DNA of 64,000 nucleotides, from NCBI RefSeq assembly GCF_038004425.1, contig NZ_JBBORC010000001.1, forward strand, positions 1,775,001-1,839,000, given 5' to 3'. Below are positions 18,079 through 26,727 of this stretch, in pieces. The translations under genes and the position numbers were made by a program. The notes below the pieces were generated by a model, which was not told the origin of the DNA, searched no databases, and saw only the letters and a list, made by a program, of their open reading frames with translations. Origin of the DNA: Solibacillus sp. FSL W7-1464. Lineage in GTDB: Bacteria > Bacillota > Bacilli > Bacillales_A > Planococcaceae. Every line of letters begins with the position of its first letter. The first letter of the stretch is position 1.

Positions 18079-18951
18079 ATGCAAAAATTTAAAGGTGAGC
18101 TGCTTATGCTCATCACCGCTGTTATGTGGGGAAGCGGATTTGTTGGAATGGCAAAAGGACTTGAACATTGGACGGTATTTCAATTAATGGCTGGAAGATT
18201 TTTATTAGCTTCCATTATTTTAAGTTTCATTTTCTATAAAAAATTAAAGCTCATTTCTAAGGCAGTAATATGGAAAGGGGCAATTCTCGGAGCAATCTTA
18301 TTCGTCGCATTTGCATTGCAGACTATGGGCTTGGAATATACAACACCTTCTAAAAATGCATTCTTGACTGCGATTAATGTTATTATCGTACCGATTATCG
18401 CTTACGTCATCTATAAAAGAAGGATTGATCGGTTCGAGTTTATTGCCGCTGGTGTGGCTGTTGTCGGTATCGGCTTTTTATCATTACAGGATTCGCTGAC
18501 GATTAATATCGGTGACTTCCTATCGATTCTGTGTGCGGTCGGGTTCGCTTTTGACATTTTTTATACAAATGTATTTGTAAAAACAGAAGATGCTTTAGCG
18601 CTGACAATCGTTCAGTTTTATACAGCGACTGTCCTCAGTATAGTCAGTGTCCTCATTCTTGGGGAAGTGCCGACGACGTATACTTCTGAAGGCTTGGGAA
18701 TCATTGTTTACTTGGCGATATTCTGTACTGCTGTTGCGTATGTATGTCAAAATATCGGGATGCAATATGCAAACCCCACGAAATCCGCCATTATCTTATC
18801 GACGGAATCATTGTTCGGTACAATTTTCTCTGTGTTAATTCTAAATGAACTTCTAACAGGTCGAATGCTTGTTGGATGTGTCCTCATCTTCTTTGCGATT
18901 TTATTTGCAGAAGTCAAGCCGACCTTTAGACGAAAAAAATCCTATATTTAG
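18079..18951 (+). CDS. EamA/DMT-family transporter
   Basis: This drug/metabolite transporter has 290 residues and ten predicted membrane helices, arranged as two EamA repeats (about residues 6-135 and 145-282). Typical features are LMLITAVMWGSGFVGMAKGLE at the N-terminus, TTPSKNAFLTAINVIIVPI after helix 3, and ANPTKSAIILSTESLFGTIFS in the second repeat. Such proteins export metabolites or amino acids, and the substrate cannot be deduced. It is monocistronic with its own terminator. Confidence 0.9.
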   Translation: MQKFKGELLMLITAVMWGSGFVGMAKGLEHWTVFQLMAGRFLLASIILSFIFYKKLKLISKAVIWKGAILGAILFVAFALQTMGLEYTTPSKNAFLTAINVIIVPIIAYVIYKRRIDRFEFIAAGVAVVGIGFLSLQDSLTINIGDFLSILCAVGFAFDIFYTNVFVKTEDALALTIVQFYTATVLSIVSVLILGEVPTTYTSEGLGIIVYLAIFCTAVAYVCQNIGMQYANPTKSAIILSTESLFGTIFSVLILNELLTGRMLVGCVLIFFAILFAEVKPTFRRKKSYI

Positions 18952-18953
18952 CG

Positions 18954-18994
18954 AACAGCCATTTTAAGCAATCCGTTTAAAATGGCTGTTTTTG
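18954..18994 (+). terminator. terminator of the EamA gene
   Basis: AACAGCCATTTTAA pairs with TTTAAAATGGCTGTT, followed by TTTG. Confidence 0.88.
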
Positions 18995-19053
18995 TTTATT
19001 ATTTAAAAAATACGGAAAAGGATAAGAGATGAAAAAAGGGGAGGACTGGTTAC

Positions 19054-19788
19054 ATGTTAAATTATACTCGGGAAGGTTCTGGGGAAGTTGTCGTATTAGT
19101 ACATGGATTTTTAGGGAGTACAGCAATATTTGAAAGAATTATGGAACCATTGACAAAACAATTTGATGTAATTGCAATCGATTTACCGGGGCACGGAAAA
19201 AGTGAAATGCCGGAAGGGGAATATACGGTTTATCGCTATGCTGAAGATATTATCGATGTATTAGTAGCAGAAAAAGTTGAAAAAGCTTATTGGATCGGTC
19301 ATTCGATGGGTGGCTATATTACTTTGGCGGCAATCGAGAAACAATATTCTAAAATCGAAAAGGCTGTGTTACTGTATTCATCCGATTCAGCGGACACACC
19401 GGAAGCAATCGATAAAAGAACGAAGCAGCAGGAAGAAATTCAGGAACACGGAACAGGCGCGTTTGTCGACGGAATTATTCATAATTTCCTGGCACCTGAT
19501 GCGAAAACGGAAGATGTGCTGTTCGCAAAAGAAGTCGCCCATGTAGCAAAGGAAGAAGGGCTCGTTGCGGCACTCGGTGCAATGAAGTCACGTCCAAACC
19601 AACGAGATCTGGTCGATACGTTACCGATTCCGATCCTCGTAATCGAAGGGGAACAGGACAAAGCGGTCACACCGATTACAACATCCAACCCGAATGTAGA
19701 GAAAGTAAAGACAAATACAGGACATCTCGGTATGGTAGAAGATTCTCAAACCGTAGCAAGAGAAATCATCCGTTTCCTGAACAGCTAA
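19054..19788 (+). CDS. alpha/beta hydrolase (MenH-like)
   Basis: This is a 244-residue alpha/beta-hydrolase fold. The oxyanion motif is VLVHGFLGS (residues 15-23) and the nucleophile elbow is GHSMGGYIT with Ser near residue 88. The acid is probably D in EGEQDKAV, and the histidine is in TNTGHLGMVED. It resembles MenH of menaquinone synthesis and generic esterases. It is not in a men cluster, so the substrate is left open. A GGGGAGGA site precedes the ATG. It converges with the TetR gene on a shared bidirectional terminator. Confidence 0.85.
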   Translation: MLNYTREGSGEVVVLVHGFLGSTAIFERIMEPLTKQFDVIAIDLPGHGKSEMPEGEYTVYRYAEDIIDVLVAEKVEKAYWIGHSMGGYITLAAIEKQYSKIEKAVLLYSSDSADTPEAIDKRTKQQEEIQEHGTGAFVDGIIHNFLAPDAKTEDVLFAKEVAHVAKEEGLVAALGAMKSRPNQRDLVDTLPIPILVIEGEQDKAVTPITTSNPNVEKVKTNTGHLGMVEDSQTVAREIIRFLNS

Positions 19789-19792
19789 AACT

Positions 19793-19834
19793 AAAACGAG
19801 AGGGATCCATATTTTTTGGGTCCCTCTCGTTTTA
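19793..19834. terminator. bidirectional terminator
   Basis: AAAACGAGAGGGA pairs with TCCCTCTCGTTTT between two converging genes. A- and T-runs flank both sides. Confidence 0.9.
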
Positions 19835-20653
19835 ACTGTACTGCTTTCTCAAATATAATGTAATCCAATTGAAGCATTCATTTTTCTCTAAATTGGCGAC
19901 AAGACCAATAATGATCGCATTTCTTGGATTATTGCTTTTTAGTTCTTCTATTAATAACCGGATGGAATCGAGTTCTAGATTATTCGTAGTCTGTTGTTGA
20001 AGTGCCAACAGATCCTCCATTATATGATCAATCGAATAATTTTCAATCCGTTTGTAAAACTGGGAAGGATGTACAAGCAGTGCAATTTTGCTTTTAGTCG
20101 CTAATAAAGTCGTCTTTTCAACGAGTGAATCCGCAAATTTTCCTGAATCAAACGGCTGGCATGAATCGAAAATATACTGCATATACGATTGGACCATCCC
20201 ATTTATTATAACTACTAAATCGTATTGTCTTCCTTCAATTTGATCGCCGAATACTTCGAATAACAGCTTCTCCAAATTTTTATTGGAAAGTTCTACATAA
20301 TAATGGATCCGTTCAATTAATGCTTTATTGATGGCAGAAACATTTTCCTTCATCAAAATATCCGCAAACCCTGCATATTGTGATAATACTTTCATCGTAT
20401 GAACAAAGTAGATATGGAGCTTATCTGTAGGTGTATGTCCTTCACTGACTGCTTGGTCAACTTCGCGTATTATATTGTTCATGAAATGTTCAATAATAGA
20501 AAAAACGAGCTCATCTTTTGATTTAAACGATAAATAAAAGGCGCCCTTAGAAATCTTGCAGTGGTCAGTGATTTGCTGTACTGACGTGGCTTCAATCCCT
20601 TTTTCGGCAAATAAATGAAGTGCAGAATCGATGATCAATTGTTTTCTTGTCAT
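19832..20653 (-). CDS. TetR-family regulator of the RND pump
   Basis: The N-terminal helix-turn-helix spans residues 1-50 (DSALHLFAEKGIEATSVQQITDHCKISKGAFYLSFKSKDEL). A long ligand-binding and dimerisation domain makes 273 residues, above the usual 190-220. It is divergent from the RND permease gene, with 93 bases between the starts. That space contains a palindrome overlapping the permease promoter. The arrangement matches B. subtilis YerO and swrC, where the TetR protein represses the pump. Ligands are unknown. Confidence 0.9.
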   Translation of the reverse strand: MTRKQLIIDSALHLFAEKGIEATSVQQITDHCKISKGAFYLSFKSKDELVFSIIEHFMNNIIREVDQAVSEGHTPTDKLHIYFVHTMKVLSQYAGFADILMKENVSAINKALIERIHYYVELSNKNLEKLLFEVFGDQIEGRQYDLVVIINGMVQSYMQYIFDSCQPFDSGKFADSLVEKTTLLATKSKIALLVHPSQFYKRIENYSIDHIMEDLLALQQQTTNNLELDSIRLLIEELKSNNPRNAIIIGLVANLEKNECFNWITLYLRKQYS

Positions 20654-20675
20654 AATAATTTCAAGCCCCTTTCAA

Positions 20676-20704
20676 TTGACACGTGACCGACTAGTCATTA
20701 TTAT
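20676..20704 (+). promoter_or_regulatory. RND promoter with embedded TetR operator
   Basis: TTGACA (20676) and TATTAT (20699) are 17 bases apart. The spacer contains TGACCGACTAGTCA (20684-20697), a palindrome typical of TetR-family operators, placed to block RNA polymerase. Confidence 0.75.
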
Positions 20705-20746
20705 AGAATGGTGGTTACATATAGTCAAGAAAGGTAAGGTGGAACC

Positions 20747-23700
20747 GTGAAAGGCTTAGTTAATTTCGTATTAAAAAACAAGCTTGCCGTATGGTTACTA
20801 ACAATCATTATCGTGTTTTCCGGTATTTATTCATCCACACGTATGAAGATGGAATCGATTCCAGATATTTCGATCCCGTTCTTAATCGTTATGGGTGTTT
20901 ATCCTGGTGCAACACCAGAGCAAGTAATGGATGATCTTTCAATTCCTTATGAGAAGGCAGTTGAAAGTTTAGAAGATGTAAAGGCAGTATATTCTACATC
21001 TTCATCAAATGTTTCACAAGTTCAAGTGGAATATGAATATGGCGTGGATATGGATGAAAAGAAACGTCAGTTAGAAGCTGCTTTAGATAATATTGAGCTT
21101 CCTGAAGGTGCACAAGAGCCTTCAATTATGGCAATCAGTATGAACATGATGCCTGTTATTGCTTTATCAGTAAGTAGTTCGGATGAAGATATTGTTGAAC
21201 TGACGTCGACAGTAGAGAAAACGATTCTGCCGAAACTAAACAAAATTGACGGTGTTGCATCTGCGACAGTTACAGGTCAACATCTTGAAGAAGTAGCCTT
21301 CACATATGATGAAGAAAAGATGGCACAACTAGGTTTAACGGAAGACTCTGTTAAGCAAATGATCCAGGCAAGTGACCTTGCAGTCTCATTAGGATTATAC
21401 GAGTTTGAAGAAGGCGAGCAGGCTGTTGCAGTTGACGGCAAGTTCAAGACAGTGGAACAGTTAAAAGAAATGCTGATTCCTGTTACACCTTCTGAAACAA
21501 ACCCGGTTCCTTTTGTAAAACTAGGGGATATTGCTGAAATCGAAAAAGTAGGTAAAGTGCAATCAGTATCACGAACTAATGGTAAAGATGCGATTGCGAT
21601 TCAAATCGTAAAAGGTCAGGATGCCAATACGGTTACTGTAGCAAATGCAGTAAAAGATTTAATCGAAGAAGAGCAGGAATCAATTTCAGGTCTTAAAATC
21701 GATATTTCTTTAGACCAAGGGAAACCAATTGAAGATTCTGTCTTTACAATGGTTGAAAAAGCGGTATTTGGTGGTTTAATCGCAGTATTGATTATTCTAT
21801 TATTCCTGCGTGACTTTAAATCAACAATCATCTCAATCATTTCAATTCCGGTGTCAGTATTCATGGCATTAATGGCATTGCACTGGATGGATATTACGCT
21901 GAATATTATGACGCTTGGAGCGATTACTGTTGCAATCGGACGGGTAATTGATGACTCGATTGTAGTAGTAGAAAATATTTATCGTCGTATGCACTTGAAA
22001 GAAGAGAAATTACAAGGCCGTGCGTTAATTCGTGAAGCAACAATTGAAATGTTCAAGCCGATCATGTCTTCAACATTAGTAACAATTGCGGTATTCGCAC
22101 CACTTATATTTGTAGGCGGTATGGTAGGGGAATTATTCGTACCATTCGCATTAACAATGTCATTTGCTTTAATCGCTTCTTTAATCGTCGCGGTTACAAT
22201 CGTACCAGCACTTTCACACACTTTATTCCGCAAGAAAATTTACGGTGAAAAGTCTGAAAGTCAGCATAAAGAAGTTGGTAAGCTTGCAGTAACATACCGC
22301 AATTTCTTAGAAAAAACATTAAACCATAAGTGGATTTCATCGATTATTGCGGTTGTTCTATTAGTTGGTTCACTAGCGTTAACACCATTAATCGGCTTTA
22401 GTTTCATGGGTTCTCAAGAAGAGAAAGTGATGTATTTAACATACACACCAGGTACTGGCGAATTGATGGAAGAGACACTGACGAACATTGAAGAAGTAGA
22501 ACAGGAATTACTGAAACGTAAAGACATCGATGTTTTACAATTATCGGTGAACACAGAACCTTCTACTGATGCTGCAGCAATGATGACTGGCGGCGGTGCA
22601 GGCGGTGGGTTAATCTATGCCATTTTCGATCCGGATATGGATGATTTCCCGAAAGCGAAAAAAGAAGTAGAAGACTATATCTTTAACGTTGACCAATCAG
22701 GCGAATGGAAAACGCAAAACTTTGCGATGGGTATGTCATCGAATGAAGTAAGCTATACACTATACAGTGAAGACCTGAATAAGTTAAATGAAGCAGTCGC
22801 TCAAGTTGAAGATGTTCTAGTGGACGTTAAAGGACTTGATGAAGTTGAATCAAATGCTTCTGCTCCATATGTAGAAAATGTAATTAAAGTAGATCAGGAA
22901 AATGTATTACAATACGGTCTGACTACTGCCCAAATCTTAATGGCTTTACAAACAAATTCAGCAAAAGAAGTGCTGACAACTGTTGAAAGTGACGGCGCTG
23001 ATATTAATGTAGTTGTACAACGTGAAGCAAAATCTGCGGCAGCGGATATTGATGAATTATTGGAAACACCGATTCAAACGGCAACTGGTCAGACAATGAC
23101 AATTGGTGACATTGTTGAACTTGAAGAAGGCACAACTTTAAATTCATTATCTCGTCAAAAAGGTGAATATTTTGCGACAGTATCTGCAACGATTACTGAT
23201 AAAGATATTTCAAAAGCAACATCTGCAGCAGATGAAAAAATTGCTGATTTAGATTTACCGAAAGGCGTTACGACTGGTGTAGGCGGTGTTGCAGCAGATA
23301 TGGCTGAAACATTTACTCAACTGGGCGTAGCGATGATTGCAGCAATTGCAATTGTTTATTTCATCTTAGTAGTAACATTTGGTGAAGGTTTAGCACCATT
23401 TGCGATTTTATTCTCTTTACCATTTACTGTAATCGGTTCATGGATTGGATTATTCGCAACAGGTCTTACAATTTCGGTTTCAGTTATGATGGGATTACTG
23501 ATGTTAATCGGTATCGTAGTCACAAATGCAATCGTACTTGTAGACCGCATTATCCGTATGGAACACGAAGGTATGAACATGCGTGAAGCAATACTGGAAG
23601 CCGGTGCAACTCGTTTACGTCCAATCTTAATGACGGCGATTGCAACAATTGGTGCAATGTTACCAATGGCATTCGGTGGAGCTGGCGGCGGTCTGATTTC

Positions 23701-23833
23701 TCAAGACCTAGCTGTAACAGTAATTGGTGGTTTATTATCATCAACATTATTAACATTAATCATCGTACCGATTGTATATGAAGTATTATCAAAAATGCTG
23801 AAGAAAAATCGTAAAGATGTAAAAGACAATTAA
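20747..23833 (+). CDS. RND efflux transporter permease (SwrC/AcrB family)
   Basis: This 1028-residue proton-driven exporter has twelve membrane helices and two large extracytoplasmic loops. The proton-relay aspartates lie in GRVIDDSIVVVENIYRR (about residue 405) and the two-fold repeat is evident. Gly-rich loops occur (MTGGGAGGG; FGGAGGGLISQDL). Gram-positive members such as SwrC export surfactants, lipids or drugs without an outer-membrane partner, and no adaptor gene is adjacent here. Translation starts with GTG after AAGGTAAGGTGG. Expression is probably controlled by the divergent TetR regulator through the operator at 20684. Confidence 0.92.
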   Translation: MKGLVNFVLKNKLAVWLLTIIIVFSGIYSSTRMKMESIPDISIPFLIVMGVYPGATPEQVMDDLSIPYEKAVESLEDVKAVYSTSSSNVSQVQVEYEYGVDMDEKKRQLEAALDNIELPEGAQEPSIMAISMNMMPVIALSVSSSDEDIVELTSTVEKTILPKLNKIDGVASATVTGQHLEEVAFTYDEEKMAQLGLTEDSVKQMIQASDLAVSLGLYEFEEGEQAVAVDGKFKTVEQLKEMLIPVTPSETNPVPFVKLGDIAEIEKVGKVQSVSRTNGKDAIAIQIVKGQDANTVTVANAVKDLIEEEQESISGLKIDISLDQGKPIEDSVFTMVEKAVFGGLIAVLIILLFLRDFKSTIISIISIPVSVFMALMALHWMDITLNIMTLGAITVAIGRVIDDSIVVVENIYRRMHLKEEKLQGRALIREATIEMFKPIMSSTLVTIAVFAPLIFVGGMVGELFVPFALTMSFALIASLIVAVTIVPALSHTLFRKKIYGEKSESQHKEVGKLAVTYRNFLEKTLNHKWISSIIAVVLLVGSLALTPLIGFSFMGSQEEKVMYLTYTPGTGELMEETLTNIEEVEQELLKRKDIDVLQLSVNTEPSTDAAAMMTGGGAGGGLIYAIFDPDMDDFPKAKKEVEDYIFNVDQSGEWKTQNFAMGMSSNEVSYTLYSEDLNKLNEAVAQVEDVLVDVKGLDEVESNASAPYVENVIKVDQENVLQYGLTTAQILMALQTNSAKEVLTTVESDGADINVVVQREAKSAAADIDELLETPIQTATGQTMTIGDIVELEEGTTLNSLSRQKGEYFATVSATITDKDISKATSAADEKIADLDLPKGVTTGVGGVAADMAETFTQLGVAMIAAIAIVYFILVVTFGEGLAPFAILFSLPFTVIGSWIGLFATGLTISVSVMMGLLMLIGIVVTNAIVLVDRIIRMEHEGMNMREAILEAGATRLRPILMTAIATIGAMLPMAFGGAGGGLISQDLAVTVIGGLLSSTLLTLIIVPIVYEVLSKMLKKNRKDVKDN

Positions 23834-23837
23834 TACG

Positions 23838-24005
23838 GGCAGAGGCTGGGTCAAAACCTACCTCTAAATTAAAAGCAGTCCAAATTTTACGAACAGTAAA
23901 ATTTGGACTGCTTTATTTTTTTCAACTTCGCAGCCGTTTTTCTCCGTTAAGGCGGATGCTTTCCTAGGGGCACGGCTCGAGTCTGTAGTCTTGTTCCCCT
24001 GTCGA
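23838..24005. repeat. dispersed intergenic repeat, copy 3
   Basis: It begins AGAGGCTGGGTCAAAA, followed by a strong hairpin (AGCAGTCCAAATTTTAC pairs with GTAAAATTTGGACTGCT) that also terminates the RND gene. A degraded core then appears in the orientation opposite to copy 1 (GGCGGATGCTTTCCTAGGGG ... GAGTCTGTAGTCTTG). It appears to have replaced the 5' part of the following small gene. Confidence 0.7.
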
Positions 24006-24217
24006 TAGCTTTTTTATTAGGCTTGGCAGTAAATACAGTTGTGAAAAAGCATAACGAAACAACTCAATCACCTGATAATAAAACGACTATATACTTTTAC
24101 ACATTGAACGGTGGAGCAGTTACCTCAATTAGTGTTACGGGAATTGTAAATGGACCTCTTTGGAGTAAAAAAAGGATTTATTATGAAGAACCAATTCATG
24201 GGGGTGATGTGGAGTGA
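24005..24217 (+). pseudogene. 5'-truncated small secreted or membrane protein
   Basis: The frame is open from inside the repeat and reads as the end of a hydrophobic segment (AFLLGLAVNTVVKK), then about 60 polar residues (TTIYFYTLNGGAVTSISVTG... YEEPIHGGDVE). No start codon with a ribosome site is found, so the 5' end seems lost at the repeat junction. The family is not recognised. Confidence 0.4.
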
Positions 24218-24259
24218 TTGTAATATATTCTTTACATATTGTTAGAAATATATTACAAT
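24217..24259 (+). promoter_or_regulatory. promoter and long inverted-repeat operator of the XRE gene
   Basis: ATTGTAATATATT (24217) and AATATATTACAAT (24247) form a perfect 13-bp inverted repeat with a 17-base spacer. TTTACA (24231) and TACAAT (24254) are 17 bases apart, so the repeat overlaps both promoter boxes. This is consistent with autoregulation by the following XRE protein. Confidence 0.65.
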
Positions 24260-24285
24260 TTTCATAAAGGTGTAGGGGGTTAAAA

Positions 24286-24492
24286 ATGTTAGAAAATGAA
24301 ATCAATGTATTTAGAGCAAGGAAGAAATGGACACAACAACAATTAGCGGACCAGATAGGGGTGAGTCGTCAAACAATCGCAGCCATGGAGAAAAACAAAT
24401 ATAACCCATCGTTAATTCTAGCTTTTAAAATTGCGAATGCATTAGAGGTTCCTATTACAACTGTATTTAATTACAAGGAGGATAATAAATGA
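24286..24492 (+). CDS. small XRE-family transcriptional regulator
   Basis: This 68-residue protein is essentially one Cro/C1-type helix-turn-helix (RKKWTQQQLADQIGVSRQTIAAMEKNKYNPSLILAFKIANALE). It resembles YgzD/YozG-type mini regulators that are paired with a small membrane protein. GTAGGGGGT precedes the ATG. It overlaps the next gene by four bases (ATGA), so the two are co-translated. The perfect inverted repeat upstream is its probable binding site. Confidence 0.9.
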   Translation: MLENEINVFRARKKWTQQQLADQIGVSRQTIAAMEKNKYNPSLILAFKIANALEVPITTVFNYKEDNK

Positions 24493-24788
24493 GTTTAATT
24501 ATAGAATATGCAATTTTCTTCTTAGTTATATTAGTAATAGCAGCGGAGTTTTATAAGATTAGATTTGAAAGTAACAAGGAATCTAAAGATGAACGAGGAT
24601 TACAGTTGATATATAAATCTAAATCCCTCTCTTACTCAATCTTGTCGGGTGGAATTATAATAGGAGTCATCCTAGTTGGTGCTTTGAAATTAGTTCCAAC
24701 AGAAGCTTTTATACTGATTATTATGATAACGTATTTTGTTCAAAGTATAGCTTCAAGTGTGTATTTGTTTTACTGTAGAAAAATTTAA
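24489..24788 (+). CDS. small membrane protein (DUF2178-like)
   Basis: This 99-residue protein has three predicted membrane helices (residues 4-22, 45-66 and 72-95). Between helix 1 and helix 2 is a charged segment, SNKESKDERGLQLIYKSKS. Such DERxxxIxxKS segments are characteristic of DUF2178-type partners of mini XRE regulators. Function is unknown. Regulator and membrane protein probably work as one sensing or modulating pair. Confidence 0.7.
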   Translation: MSLIIEYAIFFLVILVIAAEFYKIRFESNKESKDERGLQLIYKSKSLSYSILSGGIIIGVILVGALKLVPTEAFILIIMITYFVQSIASSVYLFYCRKI

Positions 24789-25258
24789 GCCTATCATTCT
24801 TATTAAACTAACGGGAGCTTTTGTGCAATAAGGATTTATAAAGTATGCAAAATAAACATAAATAATGTTTCCAAATAAAAGTTTGGGGACACATTGAAAA
24901 GGTTCGAAACGTTGTTAAATCAATGTTTCGAGCCTTTATGTATGAATATTAGGTTATGCAGGATTTTATACGGCTGATGCAAACCCTGAATGGAACGGTC
25001 TTTATACTTGCTGAGTTTTTTAGTTAGTTTGTATAAAACTTGTATAGCAAATCTTTTTCAACATCGATCATCTGCTCCAACAGCCTAATTGGGAAGAAAA
25101 CGTCTGTACAATTCAAGGTGTGACGAATAATATAATGAAATTACATTAGTTAAGAAATTCACAGCAAGATAGGAGAATCAATACTTCTTAGGCTGTTTTT
25201 TAATTTAAAGTTATGGGTATAGATGTAAAGTTTTAGTAAATTTTACAGGAGGCCTTAT
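24789..25258. other. gene-poor spacer with hairpins and a protein remnant
   Basis: It holds a terminator-like stem at 24897-24937 and a second weaker one at about 25162-25198 (ACAGC ... GCTGT then T-run). Between them, around 24955-25017, a short frame reads GYAGFYTADANPEWNGLYTC and then stops. This looks like a gene remnant but is too short to identify. Confidence 0.4.
24897..24937 (+). terminator. hairpin downstream of the XRE/membrane pair
   Basis: AAAAGGTTCGAAACGTTG pairs with CAATGTTTCGAGCCTTT with few mismatches. The T-run is weak. Confidence 0.5.
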
Positions 25259-26437
25259 ATGAGGAAACTATTATTATTCGGTCTATTATTCACAGCGATT
25301 TTCAATTTTAGTGCACATTCTGCTATAGCGGAGACGGCTACAATTGAGTTTGGGAAATACCCGGTGCAGGTGATTGCGAATAAGCATGCGGAACTGAAAG
25401 ATGAACAGGGCAAAGTCATAAAAACTGTAGCAAAAGGAGACAAGCTATTACTGCAGGCGTTAAAAGGTGATTCCGGAGTGATCAAATATGCATCCAAATC
25501 AGCTTTTATTCCTATAACCGATATTTATTATGTTCAGTTAGTCGATGGTGCAAAAGTAATTTCCTATGACGAAGTGGCAGCAAAGCTAAAGCTTGTTTCA
25601 ACAATGTATCCAACGCTGACGAAATTGCAGGAGATCGGAAATTCGGTGGAGGGGAGACCACTGTATTCATTAAAAATTGGGACGGGTAAAAAGGAAGTAT
25701 TGATGGATGCGTCTTTTCATGGACGTGAACATATGACAACAAATGTTTTGATGGAAATGATTGATACTTATATAAATGCTTATGTAAACGGAACGAAAAT
25801 CGAAAAATACGATGTTAAGAAAATATTAAGTGAAGTGAGCCTCGTATTTGTGCCGATGGTGAATCCTGATGGCGTAACACTTGCACAAGGCGGCAAAGTA
25901 AACACATCGCTGACAAAACTTAAAGCGATGAACAATAACAGCACCAATTTCAATCGCTGGAAAGCAAACATGAACGGTGTCGATCTGAATCGTCAATTTA
26001 ATGTGAACTGGCATTTAATTAAAACGACAAAACCTTCGTTCAAAGAATATAAAGGAAAAGCGCCAAATACAGAACCGGAAGCGCTCGCGATCAAACAGCT
26101 CATCGACCGGGGAAATCATTTAGCCTATGTTTCGTATCATTCTTCCGGTCAGATTATTTATTGGAGCCAAACGAAAACCAATTTCAGTCGTACGAAAAAG
26201 TTGGTGAAAGGTGTATCGAGCATTACCGGCTATAAATTGATGCCTGTAACCAAAAAAAGTGAGCCGATTGCAGCATCCGAAGACTATTTTACAAAAGTAA
26301 AAGACCGACCTGCGATGACGGTCGAAATCGCACCATATGCAGGGGAAGCATCCGTTCCGTTAAAACGGTGGAACAATGTTTGGAAGCAAAACAAAACAGT
26401 CGGACTGTACGTAGCCAATGAAGCGCGAAATTGGTAA
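25259..26437 (+). CDS. secreted M14 zinc carboxypeptidase
   Basis: A signal peptide (MRKLLLFGLLFTAIFNFSAHSAIA) is followed by an SH3-like region of about 70 residues. An M14 carboxypeptidase domain runs from about residue 95 to the end. Zinc ligands are H and E in FHGREHMTT (about residues 153-161) and H in YHSSGQ (about 297). The catalytic glutamate is in MTVEIAPY (about 360), and substrate residues lie in NGVDLNRQFN. Relatives hydrolyse peptides or gamma-D-Glu-DAP bonds of the cell wall. GGAGG precedes the ATG. It is monocistronic with a strong terminator. Confidence 0.9.
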   Translation: MRKLLLFGLLFTAIFNFSAHSAIAETATIEFGKYPVQVIANKHAELKDEQGKVIKTVAKGDKLLLQALKGDSGVIKYASKSAFIPITDIYYVQLVDGAKVISYDEVAAKLKLVSTMYPTLTKLQEIGNSVEGRPLYSLKIGTGKKEVLMDASFHGREHMTTNVLMEMIDTYINAYVNGTKIEKYDVKKILSEVSLVFVPMVNPDGVTLAQGGKVNTSLTKLKAMNNNSTNFNRWKANMNGVDLNRQFNVNWHLIKTTKPSFKEYKGKAPNTEPEALAIKQLIDRGNHLAYVSYHSSGQIIYWSQTKTNFSRTKKLVKGVSSITGYKLMPVTKKSEPIAASEDYFTKVKDRPAMTVEIAPYAGEASVPLKRWNNVWKQNKTVGLYVANEARNW

Positions 26438-26478
26438 AAAAACTGGTGAACCTCAATTGCGGAGGTTCACCAGTTTTT
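26438..26478. terminator. bidirectional terminator
   Basis: AAAAACTGGTGAACCTC pairs with GAGGTTCACCAGTTTTT, a perfect 17-bp stem with T- and A-runs. Confidence 0.93.
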
Positions 26479-26550
26479 AGTTTGCTAATTGAGTTGGTAT
26501 TTTTCGTTTATGCTTTGGAACGAAAAGTATGATGATAAAGGCAATACATA
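26477..26550 (-). pseudogene. C-terminal remnant of a membrane protein
   Basis: The minus strand reads IAFIIILFVPKHKRKIPTQLAN and then stop, the typical last helix and basic tail of a transporter. Upstream the frame is broken. The rest of the gene is absent. Confidence 0.3.
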
Positions 26551-26647
26551 TAGAACGTCGAGCTTGTCTCATTTGGCTGTTTCGGTGTAACCTGTTCCGT
26601 TAGAGTGACTAATATGAGAGATGGTCACCATAAATGGGCATATGTAA

Positions 26648-26701
26648 TTGACAATTTTCTGAATTCGTAATATGTTAATATATGAGTATATGTTCATATA
26701 T
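26648..26701 (+). promoter_or_regulatory. czcD-czrA promoter and ArsR-type operator
   Basis: TTGACA (26648) and TATGTT (26671) are 17 bases apart. Immediately downstream ATATATGA (26678) and TCATATAT (26694) form a perfect inverted repeat with an 8-base spacer, the usual layout of CzrA/SmtB operators. Confidence 0.7.
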
Positions 26702-26727
26702 AAAAAAGGTAAATGGGGGCGTTATAA

